A stretch of DNA of 64,000 bases, taken from contig NZ_JAWDIX010000002.1 in assembly GCF_032380675.1 (NCBI RefSeq), forward strand, positions 1-64,000, written 5' to 3'. A program made the position numbers and the translations under genes. Position 1 is the stretch's first letter; the number at the start of each line of letters is the position of its first letter. Below, one piece after another: positions 1 through 7,291 of the stretch. The notes beneath the pieces are model-generated. The model saw only the letters and a list, made by a program, of their open reading frames with translations. It ran no database searches and was not told the DNA's origin. The stretch comes from Anaerolentibacter hominis. Lineage in GTDB: Bacteria; Bacillota; Clostridia; Lachnospirales; Lachnospiraceae.

Positions 1-150
1 CGTAGGAACCGCCAACGACCATATTAGCAGTATCAAACTTGGAAGTTTTGATAGCAACTTTGGAAGCATCCTGTCTAACAGTAACAGTAGGGGGAGGGGG
101 GAAGGAAAAAAAGGGGGGGGAAGGAAGGGAGAGGGACAAGGAGAAAGTGT
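1..150. other. Window edge with low-complexity purine tract
   Basis: Bases 1-88 carry an open frame without start or stop on both strands; I recognise neither. They run directly into a G/A-only stretch (about 88-147) with runs of five to eight G. A tract like this at a sequence end can be a sequencing or assembly artefact, or a real G-rich element. From about base 150 the sequence looks like ordinary AT-rich intergenic DNA. Confidence 0.5.
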
Positions 151-286
151 GTTGTTAGTTATCTGTTTTATTTGATATTTGTGGATAGATTTTCCATAAT
201 GATTTTCCTAAATATGTGTTTGTATTAAAGTTGCTGTTTTTTTTAATGGTTTCGGTTACCTATATCTTTATTGTTTCTTACTTATA

Positions 287-415
287 GTCTGAGCGGCATG
301 ATAAATGCCGCCAGACGTACGGCCAAGGTTCGTTTGGGCGGAGCACAAACGAGACGTCGGCCGAAAGCGATTTGTGGATTCGAGCAGGACAAAAGCAAGA
401 AATGAATCCACAAAT
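287..415. ncRNA. Candidate structured RNA or hairpin cluster
   Basis: Three strong inverted repeats follow each other. First: GTCTG plus GCGGCAT (287-299) pairs with ATGCCGC plus CAGAC (305-316), with one bulged A and a five-base loop. Second: CGGCC (320-324) with GGCCG (359-363), enclosing TCGTTTG (330-336) with CAAACGA (346-352). Third: a perfect 12-base arm pair, 370-381 with 404-415. About 60% of the stretch is paired, which is unusual for plain intergenic DNA. I do not recognise the family, cannot fix the strand, and see no clear promoter or terminator. The minus strand also has a 60-codon open frame across it (278-460), which I take to be a by-product. A repeat or mobile-element end is the main alternative. 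Confidence 0.4.
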
Positions 416-452
416 TAAGTGATAACGAGGCGAAAAATTTTCTGCAGAGAAG

Positions 453-461
453 TTATCCACA
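453..461 (+). other. DnaA-box-like site
   Basis: TTATCCACA is an exact match to the classical DnaA box. A near match on the other strand, TGTGGATAG, lies at 180-188, and the 370-415 hairpin arms contain GTGGATTC/GAATCCAC. One exact 9-mer can occur by chance and this locus is not next to dnaA, so I do not call an origin. Confidence 0.3.
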
Positions 462-567
462 TAATATTGGTTGTACAGTTGTACGACAGAAGCGTCTGAA
501 TGGTGCTTATATTCTAATTAAAGTTTTATTCATTTCTCCAACATATTTAGAAATATATCGCCAAAGC

Positions 568-720
568 AAACCAGAACTTACTTTTGCATTCAACCTAACA
601 ATTATAGAATGAAAAGGAGAAGAAAACAAGGCGGAAAGCGGAAGAGAAACAAGAAACCAGAAGTTAGTCATGCAAAATAAAACGGAGACTTATAAACCAG
701 AAGTTAATTTTGCATTCAAC
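568..720 (+). repeat. Three copies of a short direct repeat
   Basis: The motif AAACCAGAAGTTA followed by TTTTGCATTCAAC occurs at about 568-594 (one substitution in each half), 654-676 (second half diverged) and 694-720 (full). Copies are about 86 and 40 bases apart, separated by purine-rich DNA. They lie between the hairpin cluster and dgt. Function unknown; the pattern is that of a dispersed intergenic repeat. Confidence 0.6.
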
Positions 721-739
721 TCACCCCAATATTTTTCCT

Positions 740-766
740 CACAAAAAAGGAAATCCCTTTTTTGTG
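740..766. terminator. Bidirectional terminator-like hairpin upstream of dgt
   Basis: A perfect 11-base inverted repeat (740-750 with 756-766, five-base loop) has an A6 run in its left arm and a T6 run in its right arm, so it could stop transcription in either direction. A TATAAT box follows at 772-777, so it may separate upstream transcription from the dgt promoter. Confidence 0.5.
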
Positions 767-841
767 TCAAATATAATAAATGAGTAGTTTTTTGGTGTGC
801 AGTATGCGCCGGAAAGCGGCGTTTCAGAATGGAGGAGCAGA

Positions 842-1864
842 TTGGCATTTCCAAGTAATATCAGAGAACGGCTGGAACAGAGAGAACATTTGATTTTGAG
901 TCCTCATGCCATGTTCAGCGATGAGTCGAGGGGGCGGGCCAGGGAGGAAGCACAGTGTGATATCCGGCCGGTGTTTCAGAGAGACCGGGACCGAATCATA
1001 CATAGCAAGGCGTTCCGGCGGCTGAAGGATAAGACGCAGGTATTTCTGGCTCCGGAGGGAGATCATTACCGGACACGTTTGACTCATACGCTGGAGGTTT
1101 CCCAGATTGCCAGAACGATTGCGAAGACGCTTCTGTTAAATGAGGATTTGACAGAGGCGATTGCGCTGGGCCATGATCTGGGCCACACGCCGTTCGGACA
1201 TGCCGGAGAGCGGGTGTTAAACCGGGTGTGCTCGGAAGGGTTTAACCATTGTCTGCAGAGTGTGAGAGTGGTTGAGCTTCTGGAGAAGCAGGGACGGGGA
1301 CTGAATCTGACCTGGGAAGTGCTGGACGGCATGGTGAACCACCAGACCAAGGGGATGCCCATGACGCTGGAGGGCAAGGTGGTCAGGCTCTGTGACAAGA
1401 TCGCCTATATTAATCATGATATTGACGACGCGATCCGGGGACGGATTCTGGTGGAGGATGAGATCCCGAAGGAATTTACCGATGTTCTGGGCCACAGTCT
1501 GAAGGAAAGGCTGAACACGCTGATCCATGATATTGTCCGGTGCAGTGAGGGACAGAACGATATTATTATGTCGGATGAGGTTCAGAGATCGATGTACCAG
1601 CTGCGCCAGTATATGTTTGAACATGTTTATACCAATCCGGATGCCAAGGGCGAGGAGCATAAGGCGGAGGGAATGGTGGAATATTTATTTTATCATTATA
1701 TGGAGCATCCGGAATCATTGCCGGAGAAGTACATTCATATGATGGAGAACAAGAATCAGACGAAACAGAGAGTAGTCTGTGACTATATTGCCGGGATGAC
1801 CGACCGGTTTGCCATGGCACAATTTAAGGAACTGACGATCCCGAAGTTCTGGGATATTTATTAG
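842..1864 (+). CDS. dgt: Deoxyguanosinetriphosphate triphosphohydrolase-like HD-domain protein
   Basis: HD-superfamily phosphohydrolase of 340 residues, the usual size of short bacterial dNTP triphosphohydrolases, which cleave dNTPs to deoxynucleoside and tripolyphosphate. The metal-binding set is visible: His82 (RLTHTLEV), His111-Asp112 (GHDLGHTPFGH) and Asp185 (RLCDKIAY). The family's N-terminal signature (SPHAMFSDESRGR, then FQRDRDRI) is intact. I chose the TTG at 842 because GGAGGAG sits at 831-837; a GTG at 797 in frame adds 15 residues but has no ribosome binding site, and the homologous region begins after 842. It lies 36 bases before dnaG, the common clostridial order, so dNTP homeostasis and priming are probably co-transcribed. 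Confidence 0.93.
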   Translation: MAFPSNIRERLEQREHLILSPHAMFSDESRGRAREEAQCDIRPVFQRDRDRIIHSKAFRRLKDKTQVFLAPEGDHYRTRLTHTLEVSQIARTIAKTLLLNEDLTEAIALGHDLGHTPFGHAGERVLNRVCSEGFNHCLQSVRVVELLEKQGRGLNLTWEVLDGMVNHQTKGMPMTLEGKVVRLCDKIAYINHDIDDAIRGRILVEDEIPKEFTDVLGHSLKERLNTLIHDIVRCSEGQNDIIMSDEVQRSMYQLRQYMFEHVYTNPDAKGEEHKAEGMVEYLFYHYMEHPESLPEKYIHMMENKNQTKQRVVCDYIAGMTDRFAMAQFKELTIPKFWDIY

Positions 1865-1900
1865 ATTAATAGATTTTAAGTGAAAGGACAGGAGCTTTTG

Positions 1901-3670
1901 ATGTTTTATCCGGAAGATGTGATTGAGGAAGTGAGACGGAGCAATGATATTGTGGATGTGATTTCTTCCTATGTCAAATTGCAGAAAAAGGGAAGCAACC
2001 ATATGGGGCTTTGTCCGTTTCATGGGGAGAAGACCCCGTCCTTTTCCGTGAGCCAGAGCAGGCAGATGTATCACTGCTTTGGGTGCGGCGTGGGAGGCAA
2101 TGTATTTACTTTTTTGATGGAATATGAAAACCTGACGTTTCCGGAGGCGGTGAAGAGCCTGGCGGAACGGGCAGGGATCAAGCTTCCGGAGCAGGAGTAT
2201 TCTCCTGAGGCAAAGAGAGCCGCAGACAGGAAGACAAGGCTTCTGGAAGTGAATAAGCTGGCGGCGAAGTATTATTTTTATCAGCTGAGCCAGCCGAATG
2301 GGGCTGCGGCTTACCGCTATTTCAAGGGCCGGGGGCTGACGGATGAGACGATTAAGCATTTCGGGCTGGGGTATTCCAATAAAACCAGCGATGATTTGTA
2401 TCAATATTTGAAGCGCAAGGGCTATGAGGACGGCCTGTTGAAGGATTCCGGGCTGGTGACTATGAACGAGTCCAAGGGCGTCTATGATAAATTCTGGAAC
2501 CGGGCGATGTTTCCCATTATGGATGCCAACAATAAGGTGATCGGCTTTGGAGGCCGCGTGATGGGAGAGGGGATGCCGAAATATCTGAATTCCCCGGAGA
2601 CGCCGGTATTTGACAAGAGCAGAAATCTGTACGGGCTGAACTTTGCCAAGATTTCCAGGAAGGATTACATGCTGATCTGCGAGGGTTATATGGATGTGAT
2701 CGCCCTGCATCAGGCGGGATTTACAAATGCGGTGGCTTCCCTGGGGACGGCCCTGACCGGGCTGCAGGCCAATCTGTTAAAGCGGTATACCAGCGAGGTC
2801 CTGCTGACCTATGACAGTGACGGGGCCGGGGTGAAAGCTGCGATGCGTGCGATCCCCATTTTAAAAGAGGCGGGTATGACGGTGCGGGTGATAAGCCTTG
2901 CCCCATACAAGGACCCGGACGAGTTTATCAAGGGGCTGGGAGCGGATGAATTTCAGAAGCGGATTGACAACGCTCTGAACAGCTTTTATTTTGAGATATC
3001 TGTGCTGGAACGGGACTATGACATGGCCGATCCGGAGGACAAGACGAAGTTTTACAATGCAGTGGCGAAGAAACTCCTGGTGTTCGGGGAGGAGATTGAG
3101 CGGAATAATTATACGGAAGCGATAGCGAAGCGGTATGGAATCCGGTTTGAGGATCTGCGCAGGCTGGTGAATACCTACGGGGCCAGACTTGGCAGCGGAG
3201 AAGAGTACCAGAAGAGGCCGGTGAGAAATACAACCGGAAGGAAGCGGCCGGAGGATGGACTGAAACAGTCTCAGATGATGCTTTTGGCCTGGCTTGGAAG
3301 CGACCGGAGGATATTTGATAAGTTAGCTGGTGTGATCGGACCGGAGGATTTTACGGAGCCGCTCTGCCGCCAGGTGGCGGACATGCTTTTTGAGCAGTAT
3401 CAGAACGGCGATGTGGTTCCGGCTACCGTGATCAACCATTTTGACCAGAAGGAAGAACAGAGTCAGGCCGCGGCTATTTTCGCGGCGGACATCGGAGAAG
3501 ATCTGGGTGAGATGGAGCGGGAACGGGCACTGAATGAGACCGTTAAGCGGGTGAAGAGAAATGCTCTGGAGACGGCAGGACAGAGCGTGACGGACTTTGC
3601 GGAGTTACAGAAGATAGCACTGGCGATGAGGAATTTACAGAATTTGCATATTTCTCTCAAGGATGGTTAG
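1901..3670 (+). CDS. dnaG: DNA primase
   Basis: Synthesises RNA primers for lagging-strand replication, working with the DnaB helicase. The 589-residue protein has the CHC2 zinc finger (Cys38, His41, Cys59, Cys62), the RNA-polymerase-like catalytic core, and a Toprim fold with the acidic motif CEGYMD and the TYDSDGAG metal site. The C-terminal 150 residues are a weakly conserved helicase-binding domain. The ATG at 1901 follows AGGAG at 1889-1893; a GTG at 1880 in frame would add seven residues but lacks a site. rpoD starts 31 bases downstream, giving the classic macromolecular-synthesis arrangement. Confidence 0.97.
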   Translation: MFYPEDVIEEVRRSNDIVDVISSYVKLQKKGSNHMGLCPFHGEKTPSFSVSQSRQMYHCFGCGVGGNVFTFLMEYENLTFPEAVKSLAERAGIKLPEQEYSPEAKRAADRKTRLLEVNKLAAKYYFYQLSQPNGAAAYRYFKGRGLTDETIKHFGLGYSNKTSDDLYQYLKRKGYEDGLLKDSGLVTMNESKGVYDKFWNRAMFPIMDANNKVIGFGGRVMGEGMPKYLNSPETPVFDKSRNLYGLNFAKISRKDYMLICEGYMDVIALHQAGFTNAVASLGTALTGLQANLLKRYTSEVLLTYDSDGAGVKAAMRAIPILKEAGMTVRVISLAPYKDPDEFIKGLGADEFQKRIDNALNSFYFEISVLERDYDMADPEDKTKFYNAVAKKLLVFGEEIERNNYTEAIAKRYGIRFEDLRRLVNTYGARLGSGEEYQKRPVRNTTGRKRPEDGLKQSQMMLLAWLGSDRRIFDKLAGVIGPEDFTEPLCRQVADMLFEQYQNGDVVPATVINHFDQKEEQSQAAAIFAADIGEDLGEMERERALNETVKRVKRNALETAGQSVTDFAELQKIALAMRNLQNLHISLKDG

Positions 3671-3701
3671 ACTAGTAAAAGATTGAAAAGGATGGGTAGC
3701 T

Positions 3702-4808
3702 ATGGAAGAAAACATGACAAACTTTTCTCAGAAAATGAATGAATTGCTCCAGTTCGCCAAGAAACGCAAAAATGTGCTGGAATTGCAGGAGATCAATGAT
3801 TTTCTGGCCGATACGGATCTGGATGCGGCCAAAATTGAAAGTATCATTGATTTTCTGGAAGCAAACGGCGTGGATATCCTGAGAATTACAGATGATGATT
3901 TTGAAGAACCCGATCCGGATCTTCTGCTGGAAGAGGAAGAACCTCTGGAAGAGATTGACTTAAGTGTGCCGGACGGCGTGAGCATCGAGGACCCGGTGCG
4001 GATGTACTTAAAGGAGATCGGAAAGGTGCCTTTGCTGAGTGCGGACGAGGAGATTGAGCTGGCCAAGAGGATGGAAGACGGCGACCAGGAGGCGAAGCGG
4101 CGTCTGGCGGAAGCTAACTTGAGGCTGGTGGTCAGCATTGCCAAGCGGTACGTGGGCCGGGGTATGCTCTTTCTGGATCTGATTCAGGAGGGAAATCTGG
4201 GTCTGATTAAGGCTGTTGAGAAGTTTGATTACAGAAAAGGATATAAGTTCAGTACCTATGCTACCTGGTGGATTCGCCAGGCGATTACAAGAGCCATTGC
4301 GGATCAGGCCAGAACGATCCGGATTCCGGTGCATATGGTGGAGACGATTAATAAATTGATCCGTGTACAGCGTCAGCTGCTGCAGGAACTGGGACGGGAA
4401 CCATCTTCCGAGGAGATTGCGGAGTATACAGGACTGCCGGTTGAGCGTGTGAGAGAGATTCAGAAGATTTCCCAGGAGCCGGTTTCCCTGGAAACTCCTA
4501 TCGGCGAGGAGGAGGACAGCCATCTGGGTGACTTTATACAGGATGATAATGTGCCGGTGCCGGCGGAAGCCGCGGCGTTTACCCTGCTGAAGGAACAGCT
4601 GGTGGAGGTTCTGGGCACCCTTACCGACCGGGAACAGAAGGTGCTGCGCCTGCGCTTTGGACTGGATGACGGCCGGGCCAGAACCCTGGAGGAAGTGGGC
4701 AAGGAGTTCAATGTAACCAGGGAGCGCATCCGTCAGATCGAGGCAAAGGCTCTGCGAAAATTAAGACACCCAAGCAGAAGCCGGAAATTGAAGGATTATC
4801 TGGAGTAA
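3702..4808 (+). CDS. rpoD: RNA polymerase primary sigma factor RpoD
   Basis: The housekeeping sigma-70 factor that directs RNA polymerase to -10/-35 promoters; consistent with this, several TTGACA-N17-TATAAT-like promoters are visible in the window. At 368 residues it is the short Firmicutes form. An acidic region 1.1 (residues 1-95) is followed by region 1.2 (PVRMYLKEIGKVPLL), region 2 with the core-binding and -10 recognition helices (NLRLVVSIAKRY to FSTYATWWIRQAI), region 3, and a region 4 helix-turn-helix (TLEEVGKEFNVTRERIRQIE). Third gene of the dgt-dnaG-rpoD group, closed by a strong hairpin at 4827-4868. Confidence 0.98.
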   Translation: MEENMTNFSQKMNELLQFAKKRKNVLELQEINDFLADTDLDAAKIESIIDFLEANGVDILRITDDDFEEPDPDLLLEEEEPLEEIDLSVPDGVSIEDPVRMYLKEIGKVPLLSADEEIELAKRMEDGDQEAKRRLAEANLRLVVSIAKRYVGRGMLFLDLIQEGNLGLIKAVEKFDYRKGYKFSTYATWWIRQAITRAIADQARTIRIPVHMVETINKLIRVQRQLLQELGREPSSEEIAEYTGLPVERVREIQKISQEPVSLETPIGEEEDSHLGDFIQDDNVPVPAEAAAFTLLKEQLVEVLGTLTDREQKVLRLRFGLDDGRARTLEEVGKEFNVTRERIRQIEAKALRKLRHPSRSRKLKDYLE

Positions 4809-4826
4809 ATAAAATAGAAATAGAGT

Positions 4827-4874
4827 AACGGCATATCACCGGGAGCTTTTTCCTGGTGATATGCCGTTTGTTTT
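4827..4874 (+). terminator. Rho-independent terminator after rpoD
   Basis: Arms 4827-4844 and 4851-4868 form an almost perfect 18-base stem (one mismatch) with a short T-rich loop, followed by TTTGTTTT. It starts 18 bases after the rpoD stop codon. Confidence 0.85.
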
Positions 4875-4891
4875 ACAGTAAGGACCCTATG

Positions 4892-5864
4892 TCATTCAAA
4901 AGATACATAGATGGAAGGACCGGGTTCGGGAGTACGGTAATGGAATACCACAGACCAGTTTTTCTTCCAGTTTGTAATAACACGTTTTTTCGGAAAGGTA
5001 AAGGAAGCTGCAATTCGATTGCGGGTTGGAAGTGACGAGTAACGGTAGGCAGTATCCGAAGAGAGTTCGTCAGAGGGAGCAATAATCCAGGAAAAGAAGG
5101 GGGAGGTTTTCTAATGGCTGGGTTGGGAAATAGCCTCCCGGTGCAATCTTTACTACAGGGAAAAAATATCCTTTCAGCTTAAGAAACATGGAAGGATAAG
5201 CAGATTCTTCCGGAGCTGCAAGGCTGTAGAGTTTGTTGGATGAAAAAGTATCAATGCAGACTGGTTTAAAGTGGCTGGCAATTGCCTCGGAAAATATTTC
5301 CGTGAGTCCACGGTAATAGGAATTTTTCTGCATGGCAGTATACTGCCGCTCTATTTCACGGATTAATTTATTGAAGGCCACATAATCCAGAGAAAGAAGA
5401 ACGCTTTTTTGAGACAGAACTGCCTCCAGAAACATCATCTGCACTGTGTTATCAAATAGTCTTTCTGAAAGAGACAGAGTTGAGTATTTCTTTATCACGA
5501 TATCCGGGAGGTCATCCCGCTTTAGGAGTTCTCTGATACTGTTGAAACGTTCTTTCAAAGATTCCAAACCCATCTGCATCGTATCAAAGTACGATAAATC
5601 ACCGGTATATGGATTAAGCAAAACCAGATCTAACAGCTGGCTGGTTGTAATCTCTTCCAAGATGGAATCCGGTACCTGAAACAGCTCCCATATTTCCTGC
5701 ATGCTATCCGCGTTTTGAATTTCCTTCGAGTCCAGGCTATAAATATATTCGTAATTGCCTGTGTCCTCGTTAAACCGTACAGTTGGCCGCTCTTCCGCCG
5801 CGGACACAGCGGAGCATGGTAGAAGTAAGAACAGGACCAGAATGAAATATATACTTTTGTGCAT
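4892..5864 (-). pseudogene. Secreted protein of unknown function, frameshifted near the C terminus
   Basis: I do not recognise this family. The ATG at 5864 (AGGGG upstream) opens a clear Sec signal peptide (MHKSIYFILVLFLLLPCSAVSA, cleaved before AEE). The mature part is mixed and soluble. The frame ends at a stop at 5070-5072, but the next frame, from about 5108 down to a stop at 4892-4894, encodes a protein-like tail (SWIIAPSDELSSDTAYRY, later NWKKNWSVVFHYRTPEPGP) that follows on naturally. The two frames meet at a run of five G at 5099-5103; four G would join them into about 320 residues. This may be a sequencing error, a phase-variable tract or a true mutation. A separate TTG start at 5939 with AAGGAGG would add 25 residues before the signal peptide; I think it less likely. 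Confidence 0.7.
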
Positions 5865-5879
5865 AAATATACCCCTGCA

Positions 5880-5901
5880 TATCGCAGGTTTACCTGCGAT
5901 A
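5880..5901. promoter_or_regulatory. Palindrome upstream of the secreted-protein gene
   Basis: ATCGCAGGT and ACCTGCGAT (5881-5889 and 5892-5900), each extended by one base, form a 10-base inverted repeat around two T. It lies 16 bases before the ATG at 5864. Its tight spacing suits a dimeric repressor site better than an RNA hairpin. Confidence 0.4.
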
Positions 5902-6146
5902 CTGCACCAATAAATAGTTTGAAACGACTTTTGGTTCAAACTTGCCACCTCCTTACAGGATGTTTCCTATTAGCTTTAGTTTATATCAAGTAATGAGTTC
6001 AGACAAACGTTCTGTCGGTAAGTTTGGTGACATGCAATGATTATATTGTTCCAGCCATCTGTGCGCCAAAAACGACCGACCATCGAAAAAGAATGGAAAT
6101 GTATCCGGAATTTTCTTATACTGTAGTTATCGGAGGGGGTGACAAA

Positions 6147-6587
6147 ATGCGCATTGAAATTAAGATCGAACCGGAATGCAAAGAGCTGAAAATCCTTATT
6201 GTGACTGACAAGATGACGGGTGAGGTTCAAGAGGTGATGAGGAGGCTGTCGGAAGATGTGCCCCAGATGCTGACCGGTTTTCGAGGCGATACTCTTGCCA
6301 TTCTGGAGCAGGAGGATGTTATTCGGATCTATGCGGCTGGGGGTAAAATATTTGCTGAGACCGAGGAGGGAGAATATACCCTGCGCCTCAGGCTCTATGA
6401 ACTGGAGGAACGGCTTGACAGAAACCGTTTTGTAAGGATTTCCAATTCAGAGATTGTCAATCTAAGAAAGGTACAGAAGTTTGACCTGAGCTTCTCCGGA
6501 ACGATTTGTGTCACCTTATCCAACGGAGCAGTGACCTATGTCTCCAGGCGCTATATGTCGAAAATTAAACAGGTGCTGGGAATCTGA
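6147..6587 (+). CDS. LytTR-domain DNA-binding regulator
   Basis: A 146-residue transcription regulator lacking a receiver domain. Residues 1-40 are a short alpha/beta lead; residues 45-146 form the LytTR DNA-binding beta domain, with the typical VIRIYAAGGKIFAETEEGEY, then LEERLDRNRFVRISNSEIVNL and the C-terminal TYVSRRYMSKIKQVLG. LytTR proteins bind direct repeats upstream of their targets. The ATG at 6147 follows GGAGGGGGTG at 6132-6141. The next gene, 22 bases on, encodes a DUF3021 membrane protein; such pairs are known as LytTR regulatory systems, in which the membrane partner restrains the regulator. Likely targets are its own operon and the membrane-protein genes downstream (inference). 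Confidence 0.9.
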   Translation: MRIEIKIEPECKELKILIVTDKMTGEVQEVMRRLSEDVPQMLTGFRGDTLAILEQEDVIRIYAAGGKIFAETEEGEYTLRLRLYELEERLDRNRFVRISNSEIVNLRKVQKFDLSFSGTICVTLSNGAVTYVSRRYMSKIKQVLGI

Positions 6588-6609
6588 TTTGTAACGATAG
6601 AATGGAGTG

Positions 6610-7086
6610 ATGAAGGATATGAAGAAGAAATTATTTATGCGGTGTCTGGTGGGAGCACCGGTTGGCCTGGCCATCAGTACGATTATAACGATACTTATAT
6701 CAATTACGGTGGGAGACGGCAGGTACTACCCTGTGGTACCTGAGTTGATCGCTGACTGCGGCGGTGAGCTTAACGCGGTTATTCTGCAGGCGGTTTGTTC
6801 CCTATTATACGGGGCAGCCTGGTCAGGCGCTGCGCTGATCTGGGAGACGGAATCCTGGAGCATGCTCCGCCAGACGGTGACCCACCTGATCATCTGCTCC
6901 GCAGCCACCTTCCCGGTTGCTTATTTTATGCGGTGGATGCGCCACAATGCGGCAGGGATTTTCCTGTATTTCGGTATTTTCTTCGCCATCTATCTGGGCA
7001 TCTGGATAGGACAGTATTTTGCTACGAAAAGAAGAATTGGACGGATGAATGAAAAGGTTGCAGAGAATTTTTCTCAGGACAGATAA
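6610..7086 (+). CDS. DUF3021 family membrane protein, partner of the LytTR regulator
   Basis: A 158-residue protein with four hydrophobic segments (about 10-32, 54-78, 90-107 and 112-132) and a charged C-terminal tail (KRRIGRMNEKVAENF). Size and layout match DUF3021 proteins encoded next to LytTR regulators. By analogy with streptococcal HdrM/BrsM it may act as a membrane anti-activator of the upstream gene product. The start is ambiguous: GTG 6607, ATG 6610 or ATG 6619; GGAG at 6603-6606 favours the first two. Confidence 0.8.
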   Translation: MKDMKKKLFMRCLVGAPVGLAISTIITILISITVGDGRYYPVVPELIADCGGELNAVILQAVCSLLYGAAWSGAALIWETESWSMLRQTVTHLIICSAATFPVAYFMRWMRHNAAGIFLYFGIFFAIYLGIWIGQYFATKRRIGRMNEKVAENFSQDR

Positions 7087-7097
7087 TCCAATCCGGC

Positions 7098-7131
7098 AGG
7101 GGCATTGTGCTGCGTGCATTTGCCCCTTGTT
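7098..7131 (+). terminator. Probable terminator after the LytTR-DUF3021 pair
   Basis: AGGGGCA (7098-7104) pairs with TGCCCCT (7121-7127), followed by TGTTCT. The loop is long (16 bases), so this is a moderate candidate. It lies 12 bases after the stop codon. Confidence 0.5.
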
Positions 7132-7154
7132 CTACTTATAAATGTCAAATATAA

Positions 7155-7183
7155 TTGACAAAATGCCCTGCCCATTCTAAAAT
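7155..7183 (+). promoter_or_regulatory. Sigma-A type promoter of the membrane-protein array
   Basis: TTGACA (7155-7160), a 17-base spacer and TAAAAT (7178-7183), close to consensus. It sits about 110 bases before the first gene of the array and after the terminator of the LytTR pair. Confidence 0.75.
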
Positions 7184-7291
7184 GATAATAAGAAACAACA
7201 GATAAAAATATCAATAGGTTTATGGCGGAAGAGAAATCTCTTTGCGAAGTTTCTCATCACCCCGTCACAGTGCTCAGGGATAGGGATTTAT

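Noticed and set aside
278..460. A 60-codon minus-strand open frame across the hairpin cluster
   Set aside because: It coincides with the strong inverted repeats, has no ribosome binding site and reads as a low-complexity Cys/Pro/Trp-rich sequence; more likely a by-product of the structured element.
180..461. Replication origin
   Set aside because: Only one exact and one near DnaA box, no dnaA/dnaN gene nearby and no AT-rich unwinding repeat array.
797..841. GTG start giving a 15-residue longer Dgt
   Set aside because: No ribosome binding site; the TTG at 842 has GGAGGAG at ideal spacing and matches the usual N terminus.
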